This document shows positions 42,828 through 51,234 of a stretch of DNA of 64,000 bases, piece by piece. The stretch covers positions 21,693 to 85,692 of the forward strand of contig UQJC01000004.1 in the NCBI GenBank assembly GCA_900541335.1. Direction: 5' to 3'. Position 1 is the first letter of the stretch; every line of letters starts with the position of its first letter. The notes beneath the pieces were generated by a model. That model made no database searches. It was given only the letters and a program-made list of their open reading frames with translations, and was not told the DNA's origin. A program made the position numbers and the translations under genes. Source of the stretch: an uncultured Prevotella sp. (GTDB taxonomy: Bacteria; Bacteroidota; Bacteroidia; Bacteroidales; Bacteroidaceae).

Positions 42828-43841
42828 CTATTTATAGAAATTCTTCTTGAAGGCTTCAAACTCGCCGCGACCGAGGACACAACGTTCCCACCAGGCACGA
42901 ACAAAACCCGAACCGTAGCCCCACAACTGAACGTAGGAGGCTGCGACCGCTAAGATACCTACATACAGGCTCTTTTCTGCACGCGTGGCGTCTGCACAGA
43001 TAATCAAGGCGAAAAGCAGGAAGGGCAACAGCAACACCCAGCTATGCGGACATCCCAAACTCCATGCCAAAAGGAAGAGCACAAGGAGCAACGCGCAACC
43101 TACAGTAAAGATTGCCGGCAACAAATGTACCAGCTTCAATGTGCCGGGGTGGCGTTTCATCAAGTTGATGCGAGCGATACCCGAATTGTGTACCTGCTTA
43201 AAGAATTTACGCAAATCGGTGCGCCGCTTGTGCCACACCCAGGCTTCGGGAAACAGGCGACAACGGTACCCTCCCTTGAAGATGCGGGTGGAGAAATCAA
43301 TATCTTCACCAAAACGCATGGCAGAGAAACCTTCCAAGGCTTGATACACCTCTCGACGGACTCCCATATTAAAGGAACGGGGATAGAACTTATCCATTTT
43401 CTTCTTCCCACCGCGAATACCGCCTGTCGTAAAGAAGGAAGTCATGGCATAGTTGATGGCCTTCTGCATCGGAGTGAAGGAAGCATGCGCCCGGTCGGGA
43501 CCCCCAAAGGCATCGGTCGGACGAGCCACGAGGTCGCGCTCGACCGCAGCCACATAGCCTTCAGGCAACACCACATCAGAGTCGAGTATCAACACATACT
43601 CTCCCTCCGCGCGAGCCACACCATAGTTACGCGTCTGTCCTGGACCAGAATTGGCTTTCTGGTAATAACGGACAGCCAAACGGTCCTTATATCGGTCGAC
43701 CACGTCTTGACAGGGAATGGACGAACCATCCTCTACAATCACGACTTCAAAGTCGGTACGGGTCTGGTGGGTCAAACTTTCCAGCAATTCGTCGACTTCG
43801 TCGGGACGATTGTATACAGGGATTACAAAAGAGAATTTCAT
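42828..43841 (-). CDS. Family 2 glycosyltransferase with C-terminal membrane spans
   Basis: A 337-residue protein. The N-terminal GT-A domain starts MKFSFVIPVYNRPDEVDELL, then FEVVIVEDGSS, the GPGQTRNYGVARAEGEYVLILDSDV block with the DSD metal-binding motif, GGKKKMDKFYPRSFNMGVRREV and FGEDIDFSTRIFKGGYR (the ED acid/base region). Three hydrophobic spans close the protein (about 230-320). It probably transfers a sugar to a lipid or glycan acceptor at the inner membrane; donor and acceptor are unknown. The start at 43841 is fixed by family alignment and leaves almost no leader after the promoter. Confidence 0.9.
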   Translation of the reverse strand: MKFSFVIPVYNRPDEVDELLESLTHQTRTDFEVVIVEDGSSIPCQDVVDRYKDRLAVRYYQKANSGPGQTRNYGVARAEGEYVLILDSDVVLPEGYVAAVERDLVARPTDAFGGPDRAHASFTPMQKAINYAMTSFFTTGGIRGGKKKMDKFYPRSFNMGVRREVYQALEGFSAMRFGEDIDFSTRIFKGGYRCRLFPEAWVWHKRRTDLRKFFKQVHNSGIARINLMKRHPGTLKLVHLLPAIFTVGCALLLVLFLLAWSLGCPHSWVLLLPFLLFALIICADATRAEKSLYVGILAVAASYVQLWGYGSGFVRAWWERCVLGRGEFEAFKKNFYK

Positions 43842-43848
43842 ACGCTTG

Positions 43849-43879
43849 CAAAAGTAGTAGATGCACCGTGATGCGCAAA
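43849..43879 (-). promoter_or_regulatory. Glycosyltransferase gene promoter (nearly leaderless)
   Basis: The minus strand reads TTTG (43876-43879), 19 nt, TACTTTTG (43849-43856). The -7 box ends only 7 nt before the ATG, so the transcript would have a leader of about 0-5 nt. Confidence 0.65.
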
Positions 43880-43972
43880 ACGAAACCACGGATATTCTCC
43901 GTTTCATCCAATCTACCTGCCCACAAAGGTGCTTTTCGAAACCCCTTCTTTCTGTATTTACTGAAAAAGAAG

Positions 43973-43980
43973 TACTTTTG
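43973..43980 (+). promoter_or_regulatory. efp -7 promoter box
   Basis: TACTTTTG, an exact TAnnTTTG match, 36 nt before the efp ATG. A T-rich tract lies at the -33 position but no exact TTG. Confidence 0.5.
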
Positions 43981-44016
43981 CGCCGTAAATCCAAAACATA
44001 TTCATTAAACATACCA

Positions 44017-44583
44017 ATGATTAAATCACAAGACATCAAGAAGGGCACCTGCATCCGTTTGGATGGCAAGCTCTACTTCTGCATTGACTTCCTCCACGTA
44101 AAGCCCGGTAAGGGTAACACCATCATGCGTACCACGCTGAAAGATGTTGTAAATGGTCGCGTACTCGAAAAGCGTTTCAACATTGGCGAAGCTCTCGAAG
44201 ACGTACGTGTAGAACGTCGCCCCTACCAGTACCTCTACATGGAAGGCGCGGACTACATCTTCATGAACCAGGAAACGTTCGACCAAGTGCCTATCGGTAA
44301 GGACTTGATCACTGGTGTTGACTACATGAAGGAAGGTGACATCTGCGAAGTAGTAAGCGACGCTTCTACGGAAACGATTCTTTTCGCTGAAATGCCCGTG
44401 AAGACTCAATTGCAGATTGTTTACACGGAACCGGGCCTCAAGGGTGACACGGCTACCAACGCAACAAAGCCCGCTAAGTTGGAAACGGGTGTTGAAGTTC
44501 GTGTGCCTCTCTTCATCAACGAAGGCGAAATCATCGAAGTGGATACGCGTGACGGCTCTTACCTCAACCGCGTAAAGGCTTAA
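44017..44583 (+). CDS. efp: Elongation factor P
   Basis: A 188-residue three-domain EF-P, which binds between P and E sites of ribosomes stalled at polyproline stretches. Domain I ends in the tip loop HVKPGKGNTIMRTTLK; the tip residue is lysine K32 (E. coli K34, the modified position). Domain II contains RPYQYLYMEGADYIFMNQETFDQVP, and domain III ends VRVPLFINEGEIIEVDTRDGSYLNRV, the EF-P signature. The ATG at 44017 gives the normal N-terminus. No EpmA or EpmB gene is nearby. A terminator follows. Confidence 0.97.
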   Translation: MIKSQDIKKGTCIRLDGKLYFCIDFLHVKPGKGNTIMRTTLKDVVNGRVLEKRFNIGEALEDVRVERRPYQYLYMEGADYIFMNQETFDQVPIGKDLITGVDYMKEGDICEVVSDASTETILFAEMPVKTQLQIVYTEPGLKGDTATNATKPAKLETGVEVRVPLFINEGEIIEVDTRDGSYLNRVKA

Positions 44584-44606
44584 TATAACGATACGCTTAA
44601 TGAATA

Positions 44607-44644
44607 AAATCCCCATCTGCTCTACGGAGCGGATGGGGATTTTT
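44607..44644 (+). terminator. Terminator of efp
   Basis: ATCCCCATC and GATGGGGAT arms with an inner GCTC/GAGC stem and a 4-nt loop, followed by TTTTT on the plus strand. Confidence 0.85.
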
Positions 44645-44768
44645 ATGTCTTGTGAAAAAGGAAAACGAAAATGGTTGTGCGCTGCAAAATAACTGGCAAG
44701 CACACAAGAAACCTGCTTACCAGGTGCGGAATAGCTGTAAAGCTGAATTTTTAGAGGGTTGAACTGTG

Positions 44769-45438
44769 CGAAACCACGTAAATTCCGCTTTTGCAGCAGT
44801 CTGCACTGTGCGAAGCCACGTAAATTCCGCTTTTGCAGCAGTCCGCACTGTGCGGAACCCTAAAAATTCCGCTTTTGAAACGGTCCGCACTGTGCGAACT
44901 CCTAAAAATTCCGCTTTTGAAACAGTCCGCACTGTGCGAGCCCCTAAAAATTCCGCTTTACAAGGGTTTTTACGTTGCCAACCCCTAAGAAAACCGATTT
45001 TGCAACGGCTCGCACAGTGCGAACCGCTAAAAATTCCGCTTTGACAACAGTCCGCACGCTGCGAGCCCCTAAAAATTCTGCTTTGACAATAGTCCGCACT
45101 ATGCGGAACCCTAAAAATTCCGCTTTTGAAACGGTTCGCACTGTGCGAACTCCTAAAAATTCCGCTTTTGAAACAGTCCGCACTGTTCGAGCCCCTAAAA
45201 ATTCCGCTTTACAAGGATCTTCACATTGCCAACCCCTAAGAAAACCGATTTTGCAACGACTCACACAGTGCGAACCGCTAAATATTCTGCTTTGACAACA
45301 GTCCGCACGCTGCGGAACCCTAAAAAATCCGCTTTTATAACAATCCGCATTGTACGGAACACAAAAAAACTCGCTTTTGCGCTGGTTCGCACGGTACGGA
45401 GCCTTTCGTTATTCACTTTTACGACTGAACGCACCGTG
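44769..45438. repeat. 42-bp tandem repeat array, about 16 units
   Basis: Unit starts at 44769, 44811, 44853, 44895, 44937, 44978, 45020, 45062, 45104, 45146, 45188, 45229, 45271, 45313, 45355 and 45397. All are 42 nt except two of 41. A typical unit has CTAAAAATTCCGCTTTTGAA followed by an imperfect palindrome CGCACTGTGCG spanning the unit boundary. A higher-order repeat is visible: the five units 44853-45061 recur at 45104-45312 with a 251-nt period, including both 41-nt units. Units become degenerate at both ends. There is no unique spacer, so it is not CRISPR. Confidence 0.95.
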
Positions 45439-45602
45439 CAAAACACCGCAAAATGCGAGTTTAGACTTGAATCGTTTTTAAAGACAGATGTCGATTGAAG
45501 GAGAACTGAAGCCCTATCCCGACACAAAGCCTCCTCATCGGGTCTTCGCTACAGAATAGAAGTTCTTCGTCCTGCAAGGAGAGGATATAGCCCAACCATC
45601 TT

Positions 45603-46916
45603 CTACAACAAGGCAGGCAACTGGAAGAGTTTCGTTCCGTTAGACCCCTTTATCAAGATGAGCCGTTCGGCGGGTTTTGCTCCACCCGACAGGGCTGTCT
45701 TGACGGCTTCCACATCGGGAAACCACTGAGCACCTTCACTATAAGGCTGAAATTCTTCACCTACGAACCACACGGCTTCAGCCCCCAAGGAAAGGGCTTG
45801 CGCGGCCACCTTTTGGTGTTCTTCGGCTGAAACGGCCCCCAGTTCGCGCATTTCACCCAAAATCAACATCTTATGCGGATGCGAAATGAGGGCAAAATTG
45901 TCAAGTGCCGCCCGCATACTGGTCGGATTGGCATTGTAAGCATCGACAATCAACTCGTTGTGAGCCGTACGGAGCAATTCGCTACGATTATTACTTGGCA
46001 CATAAGCGGCGATAGCCTGTGCTGCTTGCTCAGGACTTACATCAAAACGCATGCCTACAGCCAGGGCGGCGAGCGCGTTAGTTAAATTGTAGGAGCCTAT
46101 TAAATGAGTCTGAACGGTGTGCCATTCTCCCCCTTTGACACGGAAGCGAAATTGCAACCAGGGATTGCACGCCACGATTTCGCCTTCGACGTCATAGCCC
46201 TTACCTGGAAGTCCGTAGGTGACGGCAGGAATACCCTCGGCAATGGGTGCCAAGTGCGGGTTGTCTCCATCGAGAAAGATGAAGGCACCAGGCTTCTGAC
46301 GCAGGTAATCATAAAGTTCCCCCTTCGTATGGATGACTCCTTCAAATGAGCCAAAGCCTTCCAGGTGCGCACGTCCTACGTTGGTAATCAATCCACAATT
46401 GGCGTCGACCAAAGCGGAAAGTTCGGCGATCTCGCCCGGATGGTTAGCCCCCGTCTCGATGACAGCCAACTGGTGAGCGGAGTTGAGGCGTAACAAGGTC
46501 TTGGGTACTCCAATATGGTTGTTGAAATTGCCTTGCGTATAGAGCACGTGCCACTTCGTGGCCAAGACCGCAGCGGTGAGCTCCTTGGTGGTAGTCTTTC
46601 CGTTCGTTCCCGTGATTTGTATAACCGGAATACCCAATTGCCGACGATGGTAGGCAGCCAGTTGCTGAAGGGTAGTAAGCACGTCATCGACTAAGATATA
46701 ACGGGAGGCTTCAGACGCAGAAACCGCTTCGCACACACAGGGATCATCGACTACGGCGTAAGCGCAACCTGACTGGAGTGCCTGACGGGCAAAGGCATTG
46801 CCATCGAAATTGGCACCGCGAAGGGCAAAAAACAAGGAGCCTTCCGGGCAATCGCGCGTGTCGGTCGTTACCACGGGGTGTTCCAAATAAAGTTGATAAA
46901 GTTCGGAAAGGGACAT
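45603..46916 (-). CDS. murF: UDP-N-acetylmuramoyl-tripeptide--D-alanyl-D-alanine ligase MurF
   Basis: A 437-residue Mur ligase that adds the D-Ala-D-Ala dipeptide to the UDP-MurNAc-tripeptide in the last cytoplasmic step of peptidoglycan precursor synthesis. It has the substrate-binding VTTDTRDCPEGSLFFALRG region, ATP loop ITGTNGKTTTKE (101-112), NFNNHIGVPKTLL, ETGANHPGEIAEL, VGRAHLEGFGS, and DAYNANPTSMRAAL in the C-terminal domain. The partner ddl, which makes D-Ala-D-Ala, is at 62881-63870 in this window, not adjacent. Confidence 0.97.
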   Translation of the reverse strand: MSLSELYQLYLEHPVVTTDTRDCPEGSLFFALRGANFDGNAFARQALQSGCAYAVVDDPCVCEAVSASEASRYILVDDVLTTLQQLAAYHRRQLGIPVIQITGTNGKTTTKELTAAVLATKWHVLYTQGNFNNHIGVPKTLLRLNSAHQLAVIETGANHPGEIAELSALVDANCGLITNVGRAHLEGFGSFEGVIHTKGELYDYLRQKPGAFIFLDGDNPHLAPIAEGIPAVTYGLPGKGYDVEGEIVACNPWLQFRFRVKGGEWHTVQTHLIGSYNLTNALAALAVGMRFDVSPEQAAQAIAAYVPSNNRSELLRTAHNELIVDAYNANPTSMRAALDNFALISHPHKMLILGEMRELGAVSAEEHQKVAAQALSLGAEAVWFVGEEFQPYSEGAQWFPDVEAVKTALSGGAKPAERLILIKGSNGTKLFQLPALL

Positions 46917-47011
46917 GAATGAATGGATGTTGGTTCAAAAATAGGGTTCGCACCCTTGAATACAAAATAAGCAGGCAAATGAAAGGGGGAATACCTGCTT
47001 GAAAATCGATG

Positions 47012-47019
47012 CAAAATTA
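47012..47019 (-). promoter_or_regulatory. Possible murF -7 promoter box
   Basis: The minus strand reads TAATTTTG, an exact TAnnTTTG match, 96 nt upstream of the ATG. No -33 box seen. Confidence 0.4.
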
Positions 47020-47063
47020 CTGCTTTATCCCGTTCACGTAGCCCAGCCTTAAAATGTTTTGTC

Positions 47064-47071
47064 TACTTTTG
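47064..47071 (+). promoter_or_regulatory. Plus-strand -7 box upstream of folP
   Basis: TACTTTTG, an exact TAnnTTTG match. A folP transcript from here would have a leader of about 295 nt. No -33 box at the usual spacing. Confidence 0.4.
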
Positions 47072-47372
47072 CCTTCGTTCTCCGGATGAAAAGTTGCCGG
47101 ACGCAAACTACACTTTGGGAGAGGAGAAAATCGTGCCATATACTGCCTAAGAGGAAGAGGGTCGGTATCGGATGTAGAAAGAAACATCTTCAACCTTATG
47201 CGAACCGTGTACACCTTGTGCTACACGGTGTGATACCCCCTTATAAAGATTAAGGAAACACTCCTTTCAGACTGACGGTAAAATGGTATAGACGAAGCAC
47301 CCGTCTTCGAAGCGCGATTGGATTCCGATGCCTCCTCACTCATTCATACTTAACGCTATCTTCATGACGTCC

Positions 47373-48212
47373 ATGTTCTCACTCAATCTTCGCGGAAAGC
47401 TCTATCCGCTCCATGAACCTCAAATAATGGGCATCCTCAACATCACGCCCGACTCTTTTTATGCCGAAAGCCGTACGACCGACGAAACTGCAATTACGCA
47501 GCGACTGGAACAAATGATGGCAGACGGTGCCGACATGATTGACATCGGAGCTTATTCCTCACGACCTGGAGCTGACGATGTCAGTGCGGAAGAGGAAATG
47601 GAACGCTTACGCCGCGGCTTGCGCATGGTGCGCGAACGCTACCCCGAAGTACCCGTTTCTGTGGACACATTTCGTGCCGATGTTGCCAAAATGGCGATTG
47701 AAGAAGGAGGTGCGGACATGATTAATGACATCTCAGGGGGCATGATGGATCGCCTGATGTTTCGCACGGTGGCTCAACTGGGCGTGCCTTACATCTTGAT
47801 GCACATGCAAGGCACCCCTCAAACGATGCAGCAGGCTCCGCATTATGACGATGTGTTGCGCGAGGTGATTCTTTACCTGGCAGAAAAGATTGACCGACTG
47901 CACCAAATGGGAGCCAAAGACATTATCACGGATCCGGGCTTTGGATTTGGCAAGACGCTGGAACATAACTATGAACTGATGAACCACCTTGAGGACTTCC
48001 ATCAGTTGGATTGTCCGCTATTGGTAGGCATCTCCCGCAAATCGATGATCTATAAGCTCTTGGGCGGTACTCCACAAACGGCACTCAACGGCACAACGGT
48101 GCTCCACGCCATCTCACTGATGAAGGGAGCCCACATGCTGCGTGTACACGATGTGAAGGAAGCAGTTGAGGCCAAACGGATGTACCTGAAGATGACACAG
48201 CCGTCAGACTAA
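47373..48212 (+). CDS. folP: Dihydropteroate synthase FolP
   Basis: A 279-residue TIM-barrel enzyme that joins 4-aminobenzoate to 6-hydroxymethyl-dihydropterin diphosphate, the sulfonamide-sensitive step of folate synthesis. Motifs: IMGILNITPDSFY, GADMIDIGAYSSRPGA, VPVSVDTFRADV, GADMINDISGG, ILMHMQGTP, ITDPGFGFGKT and VGISRKSMI. The ATG at 47373 (MFSLNLRGKLY) is preferred because it matches the short N-terminus of the family; ATGs at 47364 and 47328 are also in frame. cdaA follows 74 nt downstream on the same strand. Confidence 0.96.
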   Translation: MFSLNLRGKLYPLHEPQIMGILNITPDSFYAESRTTDETAITQRLEQMMADGADMIDIGAYSSRPGADDVSAEEEMERLRRGLRMVRERYPEVPVSVDTFRADVAKMAIEEGGADMINDISGGMMDRLMFRTVAQLGVPYILMHMQGTPQTMQQAPHYDDVLREVILYLAEKIDRLHQMGAKDIITDPGFGFGKTLEHNYELMNHLEDFHQLDCPLLVGISRKSMIYKLLGGTPQTALNGTTVLHAISLMKGAHMLRVHDVKEAVEAKRMYLKMTQPSD

Positions 48213-48286
48213 CAAACGTCTTCCCTCACTACACGCCTTCTCCCCTGCCCCACTGCTCCGTTACTCACTTACAATTTGCCTGCCCC

Positions 48287-49057
48287 ATGATTGAATTTGG
48301 ATTTAAAGACATACTGGACATCACGCTGGTAGCCCTGCTACTATACTACATTTACCGACTCATGAAGGAGTCCAGTTCGGCCAACATATTTGGTGGTATC
48401 ATCGTCTTTATTGTGGTTTGGATCTTCGTGTCACAAATCTTCGAAATGCGCTTGCTTGGCGGCATTCTCGACAAGTTGGTCAATGTCGGTTCGCTGGCAC
48501 TGATTATCCTGTTCCAGGAAGAAATACGCCACTTCTTTTCAACCATTGGCTCCCGGCCGGGCAACCGCTTCCTGTACCGCCTCTTCAGTTCCAACAAGGA
48601 TACAGACGGGGTACACCGCGAAGACATCATGCCACTAGTCATGGCATGTATCAGCATGAGTAAACAAAAGGTGGGAGCACTGATTGTCATTGAACGCTAT
48701 GTGGGACTAAGTGAATACAGCAGTTCGGGCGACCAAATCAATGCGGACATTACGCAACGACTGATTGAAAACATTTTCTTCAAGAACAGTCCGCTCCACG
48801 ACGGTGCCATGATTATTTCGCACAAGCGCATCAAGGCCGCAGGTTGCATCCTCCCGATTTCGCACGACACGGACATCCCGAAATCACTGGGTTTGCGTCA
48901 CCGCGCGGCTTTGGGCATCTCGCAAAAGAGTGACTGCCTCGCCATCATTGTGTCGGAAGAAACGGGCGGTATCTCGATTGCTGAAAATGGAAACTTCAAA
49001 CTTCGCCTGTCGGCAGAAGAACTCGAAAGTGCACTATCAAAGGAATGGAAGGAATAA
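48287..49057 (+). CDS. cdaA: Diadenylate cyclase CdaA
   Basis: A 256-residue membrane-bound cyclase that makes c-di-AMP from two ATP. Three N-terminal spans (about 8-25, 34-52, 60-76) are followed by a DAC domain with the two catalytic motifs D172-G-A and R204-H-R. c-di-AMP governs potassium and osmolyte balance and cell-wall homeostasis in many bacteria. The folP-cdaA order is common in Bacteroidota. No CdaR regulator gene is adjacent. Confidence 0.95.
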   Translation: MIEFGFKDILDITLVALLLYYIYRLMKESSSANIFGGIIVFIVVWIFVSQIFEMRLLGGILDKLVNVGSLALIILFQEEIRHFFSTIGSRPGNRFLYRLFSSNKDTDGVHREDIMPLVMACISMSKQKVGALIVIERYVGLSEYSSSGDQINADITQRLIENIFFKNSPLHDGAMIISHKRIKAAGCILPISHDTDIPKSLGLRHRAALGISQKSDCLAIIVSEETGGISIAENGNFKLRLSAEELESALSKEWKE

Positions 49058-49200
49058 AGGTTGCGGTTGTTGAAAGAAGAGAATCTTTCTCCGTACCAAT
49101 GCCTCTTCATTCGCTTTCATGCAGTGAAATCCTCCATAATCATACATTTTTACAGCATAACTGCATATTCTTCCACCTAATCCTGACCCATACCGACAAG

Positions 49201-49228
49201 TTGCAATCAAAATATTTTATTACCTTTG
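49201..49228 (+). promoter_or_regulatory. psd promoter
   Basis: TTG (49201-49203), 17 nt, TACCTTTG (49221-49228). The spacing is slightly short. It lies 41 nt upstream of the psd ATG. Confidence 0.5.
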
Positions 49229-49268
49229 CCTCGCAATTTTCACATTAATCCTCTGATTCATCCTCTCA

Positions 49269-49961
49269 ATGGTAAGAAGACCCAGAATAAAAAAGCCCAG
49301 ACTACACCACGAAGGTACTGTCATCTTGCGTAACAGTTTAGCAGCCATCCTTGTTATCAACGGCTTGCTTTACTTCTTGCTGAAAGATGTGTGTCTGCTT
49401 CCTTTCTACATCATCCTCGCCATTAGCATCATACTCTACGCCATTGCGGTCAACTTCTTCCGCTGCCCGATTCGACTGTTCGAAGGCGATGTTGAAGGTA
49501 CAGTTGTGGCAGCTGCTGACGGTAAGGTGGTGGTCATCGAAGAAGTGGAAGAGAATGAATACTTCCATGACCGCAGACTCATGGTCTCTATCTTTATGTC
49601 GGTCACCAATGTACACGCGAACTGGTTCCCTGTAGAGGGAATCGTGAAGAAGGTGGCTCACCACAATGGTAACTTCCATAAAGCTTGGCTTCCGAAGGCA
49701 AGCACGGAAAACGAACGTTCGACGGTTGTCATCGAAACTCCTGAAGGTCACGAAGTATTGGTGCGCCAGGTAGCGGGTGCGGTGGCTCGACGCATTGTAA
49801 CGTATGCCCGTGAAAACGAAGAGTGTTGCATTGACGAACACATGGGCTTCATCAAGTTTGGCTCACGCGTAGACGTTTACCTGCCTGTTGGCACAGAAGT
49901 TCTGGTTAAGATGGGACAAAAGACGGTAGGCAACCAGACCGTTATTGCCCGATTGAAATAA
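49269..49961 (+). CDS. psd: Phosphatidylserine decarboxylase proenzyme
   Basis: A 230-residue enzyme of the short (PSD-A) type that turns phosphatidylserine into phosphatidylethanolamine. One N-terminal membrane hairpin (about 20-63) is followed by VVAAADGKVVVIEE, IFMSVTNVHANWFPVEG, and the self-cleavage site F-G198-S199-R, where the new alpha-chain N-terminal serine becomes the pyruvoyl group. The gene is directly upstream of pssA, which makes its substrate. Confidence 0.96.
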   Translation: MVRRPRIKKPRLHHEGTVILRNSLAAILVINGLLYFLLKDVCLLPFYIILAISIILYAIAVNFFRCPIRLFEGDVEGTVVAAADGKVVVIEEVEENEYFHDRRLMVSIFMSVTNVHANWFPVEGIVKKVAHHNGNFHKAWLPKASTENERSTVVIETPEGHEVLVRQVAGAVARRIVTYARENEECCIDEHMGFIKFGSRVDVYLPVGTEVLVKMGQKTVGNQTVIARLK

Positions 49962-50046
49962 AAATACCCTCCTTACAGCTAAGGTGAAGCCGCCAGCCCA
50001 AGAGTTGCTGCGACTTCACCTTTCCCGATTTATAGAAGAAATAACA

Positions 50047-50793
50047 ATGAAAAAGCACATCCCTAACTTGCTGACATGTAGCAACCTTATCTCGGGTTGC
50101 ATCGCCACTTACTATGCCTTTTGTGGTGAATACCAAGTAGCTTTCCTCTTGATTATGCTCGGAGCAACCTTTGACTTCTTTGACGGGTTTGCCGCTCGCC
50201 TGCTCCATGTTGCCTCCCCCATTGGCAAAGAACTTGACTCACTGGCTGACGACATTACCTTTGGTTTTGCGCCGGCAGCTATTGTATTTAGCCTCATCCA
50301 GACACTCTTGCTCCCAGCCAATTGTCCGGCAAATTGTCCGGTGACGACGTGGGGCATTACGCCCTACCTGCCTTGTGGCGCGTTCCTGATTGCTGCTTTT
50401 TCGGCTTTACGACTGGCCAAGTTCAACCTGGACGAACGACAGACTACGACCTTTATCGGAATGCCGACTCCGGCCAATGCCCTCTTTTGGGGTTCGCTGA
50501 GCGTCGGTATGGAATCAACGGGTTGGTTGACGGGAGAGCCCTGGCTCGCTTTTGCCTTATTAGGAGGCGTGGTCGCATCCTGCTGGTTGCTTGTATGTGA
50601 GATTCCCATGTTTGCGCTCAAGTTTAAATCGTTTGCCGTCAAGGACAATGTGTTGCGCTATTCCTTCATCTTATGCAGTGCCATTCTGCTTATTTGGTTG
50701 CAATGGATGGGGTTTGCCGTCATCATTCTGCTCTACATTATGATTTCGGTAATGAACAACCTCATTACATCTAACATGATACGCAACGAATAA
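50047..50793 (+). CDS. pssA: CDP-diacylglycerol--serine O-phosphatidyltransferase
   Basis: A 248-residue integral membrane enzyme that makes phosphatidylserine. It carries the complete CDP-alcohol phosphatidyltransferase motif D46-G-x2-A-R-x8-G60-x3-D64-x3-D68. About eight spans are seen. The start at 50047 (MKKHIPNLLTCSNLISG) matches the family N-terminus; the longer frame is non-conserved. With psd 85 nt upstream it forms the phosphatidylethanolamine branch. DUF4834 follows. Confidence 0.95.
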   Translation: MKKHIPNLLTCSNLISGCIATYYAFCGEYQVAFLLIMLGATFDFFDGFAARLLHVASPIGKELDSLADDITFGFAPAAIVFSLIQTLLLPANCPANCPVTTWGITPYLPCGAFLIAAFSALRLAKFNLDERQTTTFIGMPTPANALFWGSLSVGMESTGWLTGEPWLAFALLGGVVASCWLLVCEIPMFALKFKSFAVKDNVLRYSFILCSAILLIWLQWMGFAVIILLYIMISVMNNLITSNMIRNE

Positions 50794-50816
50794 TTCTTTT
50801 GAACTAAAAAGACTCC

Positions 50817-51152
50817 ATGCTTATGAAATCAATGCTCGGATGCCTTTTCATCTTCATCTTTGGCGGCATCCTCCTCTTTATTGGGCTCATTCGTATCGTC
50901 ACCCAAATGCTCTTTGGCAAGGGGACATCAAGCACAGCTAAAGGGGCATTTGGTCCCTTCTGTAGCTTTGGCGGCTTTGGCAATACGAACCAAAGCCCTC
51001 ATCAACAACAAGCAGAATCAACCCACCAGCATACGGACACACGTGCTGGCAATGCACACCACGAAGGAAACCCCAATTCACGTCAAAAACGATCGGGAAA
51101 GATTTTTGAAAAAAACGAAGGAAAATACGTGGATTTCGAAGAAATACATTAA
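50817..51152 (+). CDS. DUF4834 family small membrane protein
   Basis: A 111-residue protein with one N-terminal span (about 6-33) and a low-complexity middle rich in H, Q, N, T and S. The conserved C-terminus SGKIFEKNEGKYVDFEEI is typical of DUF4834, a Bacteroidota-specific family often found after pssA. Function unknown. It starts 23 nt after the pssA stop and is probably cotranscribed. A second ATG at 50823 is also possible. Confidence 0.8.
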   Translation: MLMKSMLGCLFIFIFGGILLFIGLIRIVTQMLFGKGTSSTAKGAFGPFCSFGGFGNTNQSPHQQQAESTHQHTDTRAGNAHHEGNPNSRQKRSGKIFEKNEGKYVDFEEIH

Positions 51153-51169
51153 ATCTCGCGACCCGATTG

Positions 51170-51199
51170 TTTGATACAAATAGAAAACTTCTAACTTTG
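51170..51199 (+). promoter_or_regulatory. GH109 gene promoter
   Basis: TTTG (51170-51173), 18 nt, TAACTTTG (51192-51199). It lies 35 nt before the ATG. Confidence 0.7.
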
Positions 51200-51234
51200 C
51201 AAGACAGAAACATTTAACCCCTTAATACAATTTT

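Larger units (their letters stand above)
44584..45602. other. Convergent intergenic region efp/murF
   Basis: About 1 kb between converging genes. It contains the efp terminator (44607-44644), then the 42-bp repeat array (44769-45438) with degenerate sequence at both edges. The last 100 nt (45499-45602) before murF show only a weak CCCGA/TCGGG hairpin (about 45516-45541). No gene is supported. Confidence 0.75.
46917..47372. other. Divergent intergenic region murF/folP
   Basis: 456 nt. It holds a -7-like box for murF (47012-47019 minus) and one on the plus strand (47064-47071), about 300 nt before folP. Between 47072 and 47372 are a possible 8-bp hairpin ACCGTGTA/TACACGGT (about 47205-47231) and small open frames without family likeness. 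No gene is called. Confidence 0.55.

Noticed and set aside
43044..43871. 275-codon plus-strand frame opposite the glycosyltransferase
   Set aside because: The minus-strand frame has clear GT2 motifs; the plus frame is an antisense shadow.
44717..45527. Open frames encoding 14-residue repeats (for example TVRTPKNSAFE) on both strands of the 42-bp array
   Set aside because: They arise because 42 is a multiple of three and the unit lacks stops. The two 41-nt units shift the frame, there is no ribosome site, and both strands are equally open.
46917..47327. Small frames on both strands between murF and folP as genes
   Set aside because: No family likeness or ribosome site, and the frames lie across promoter elements.
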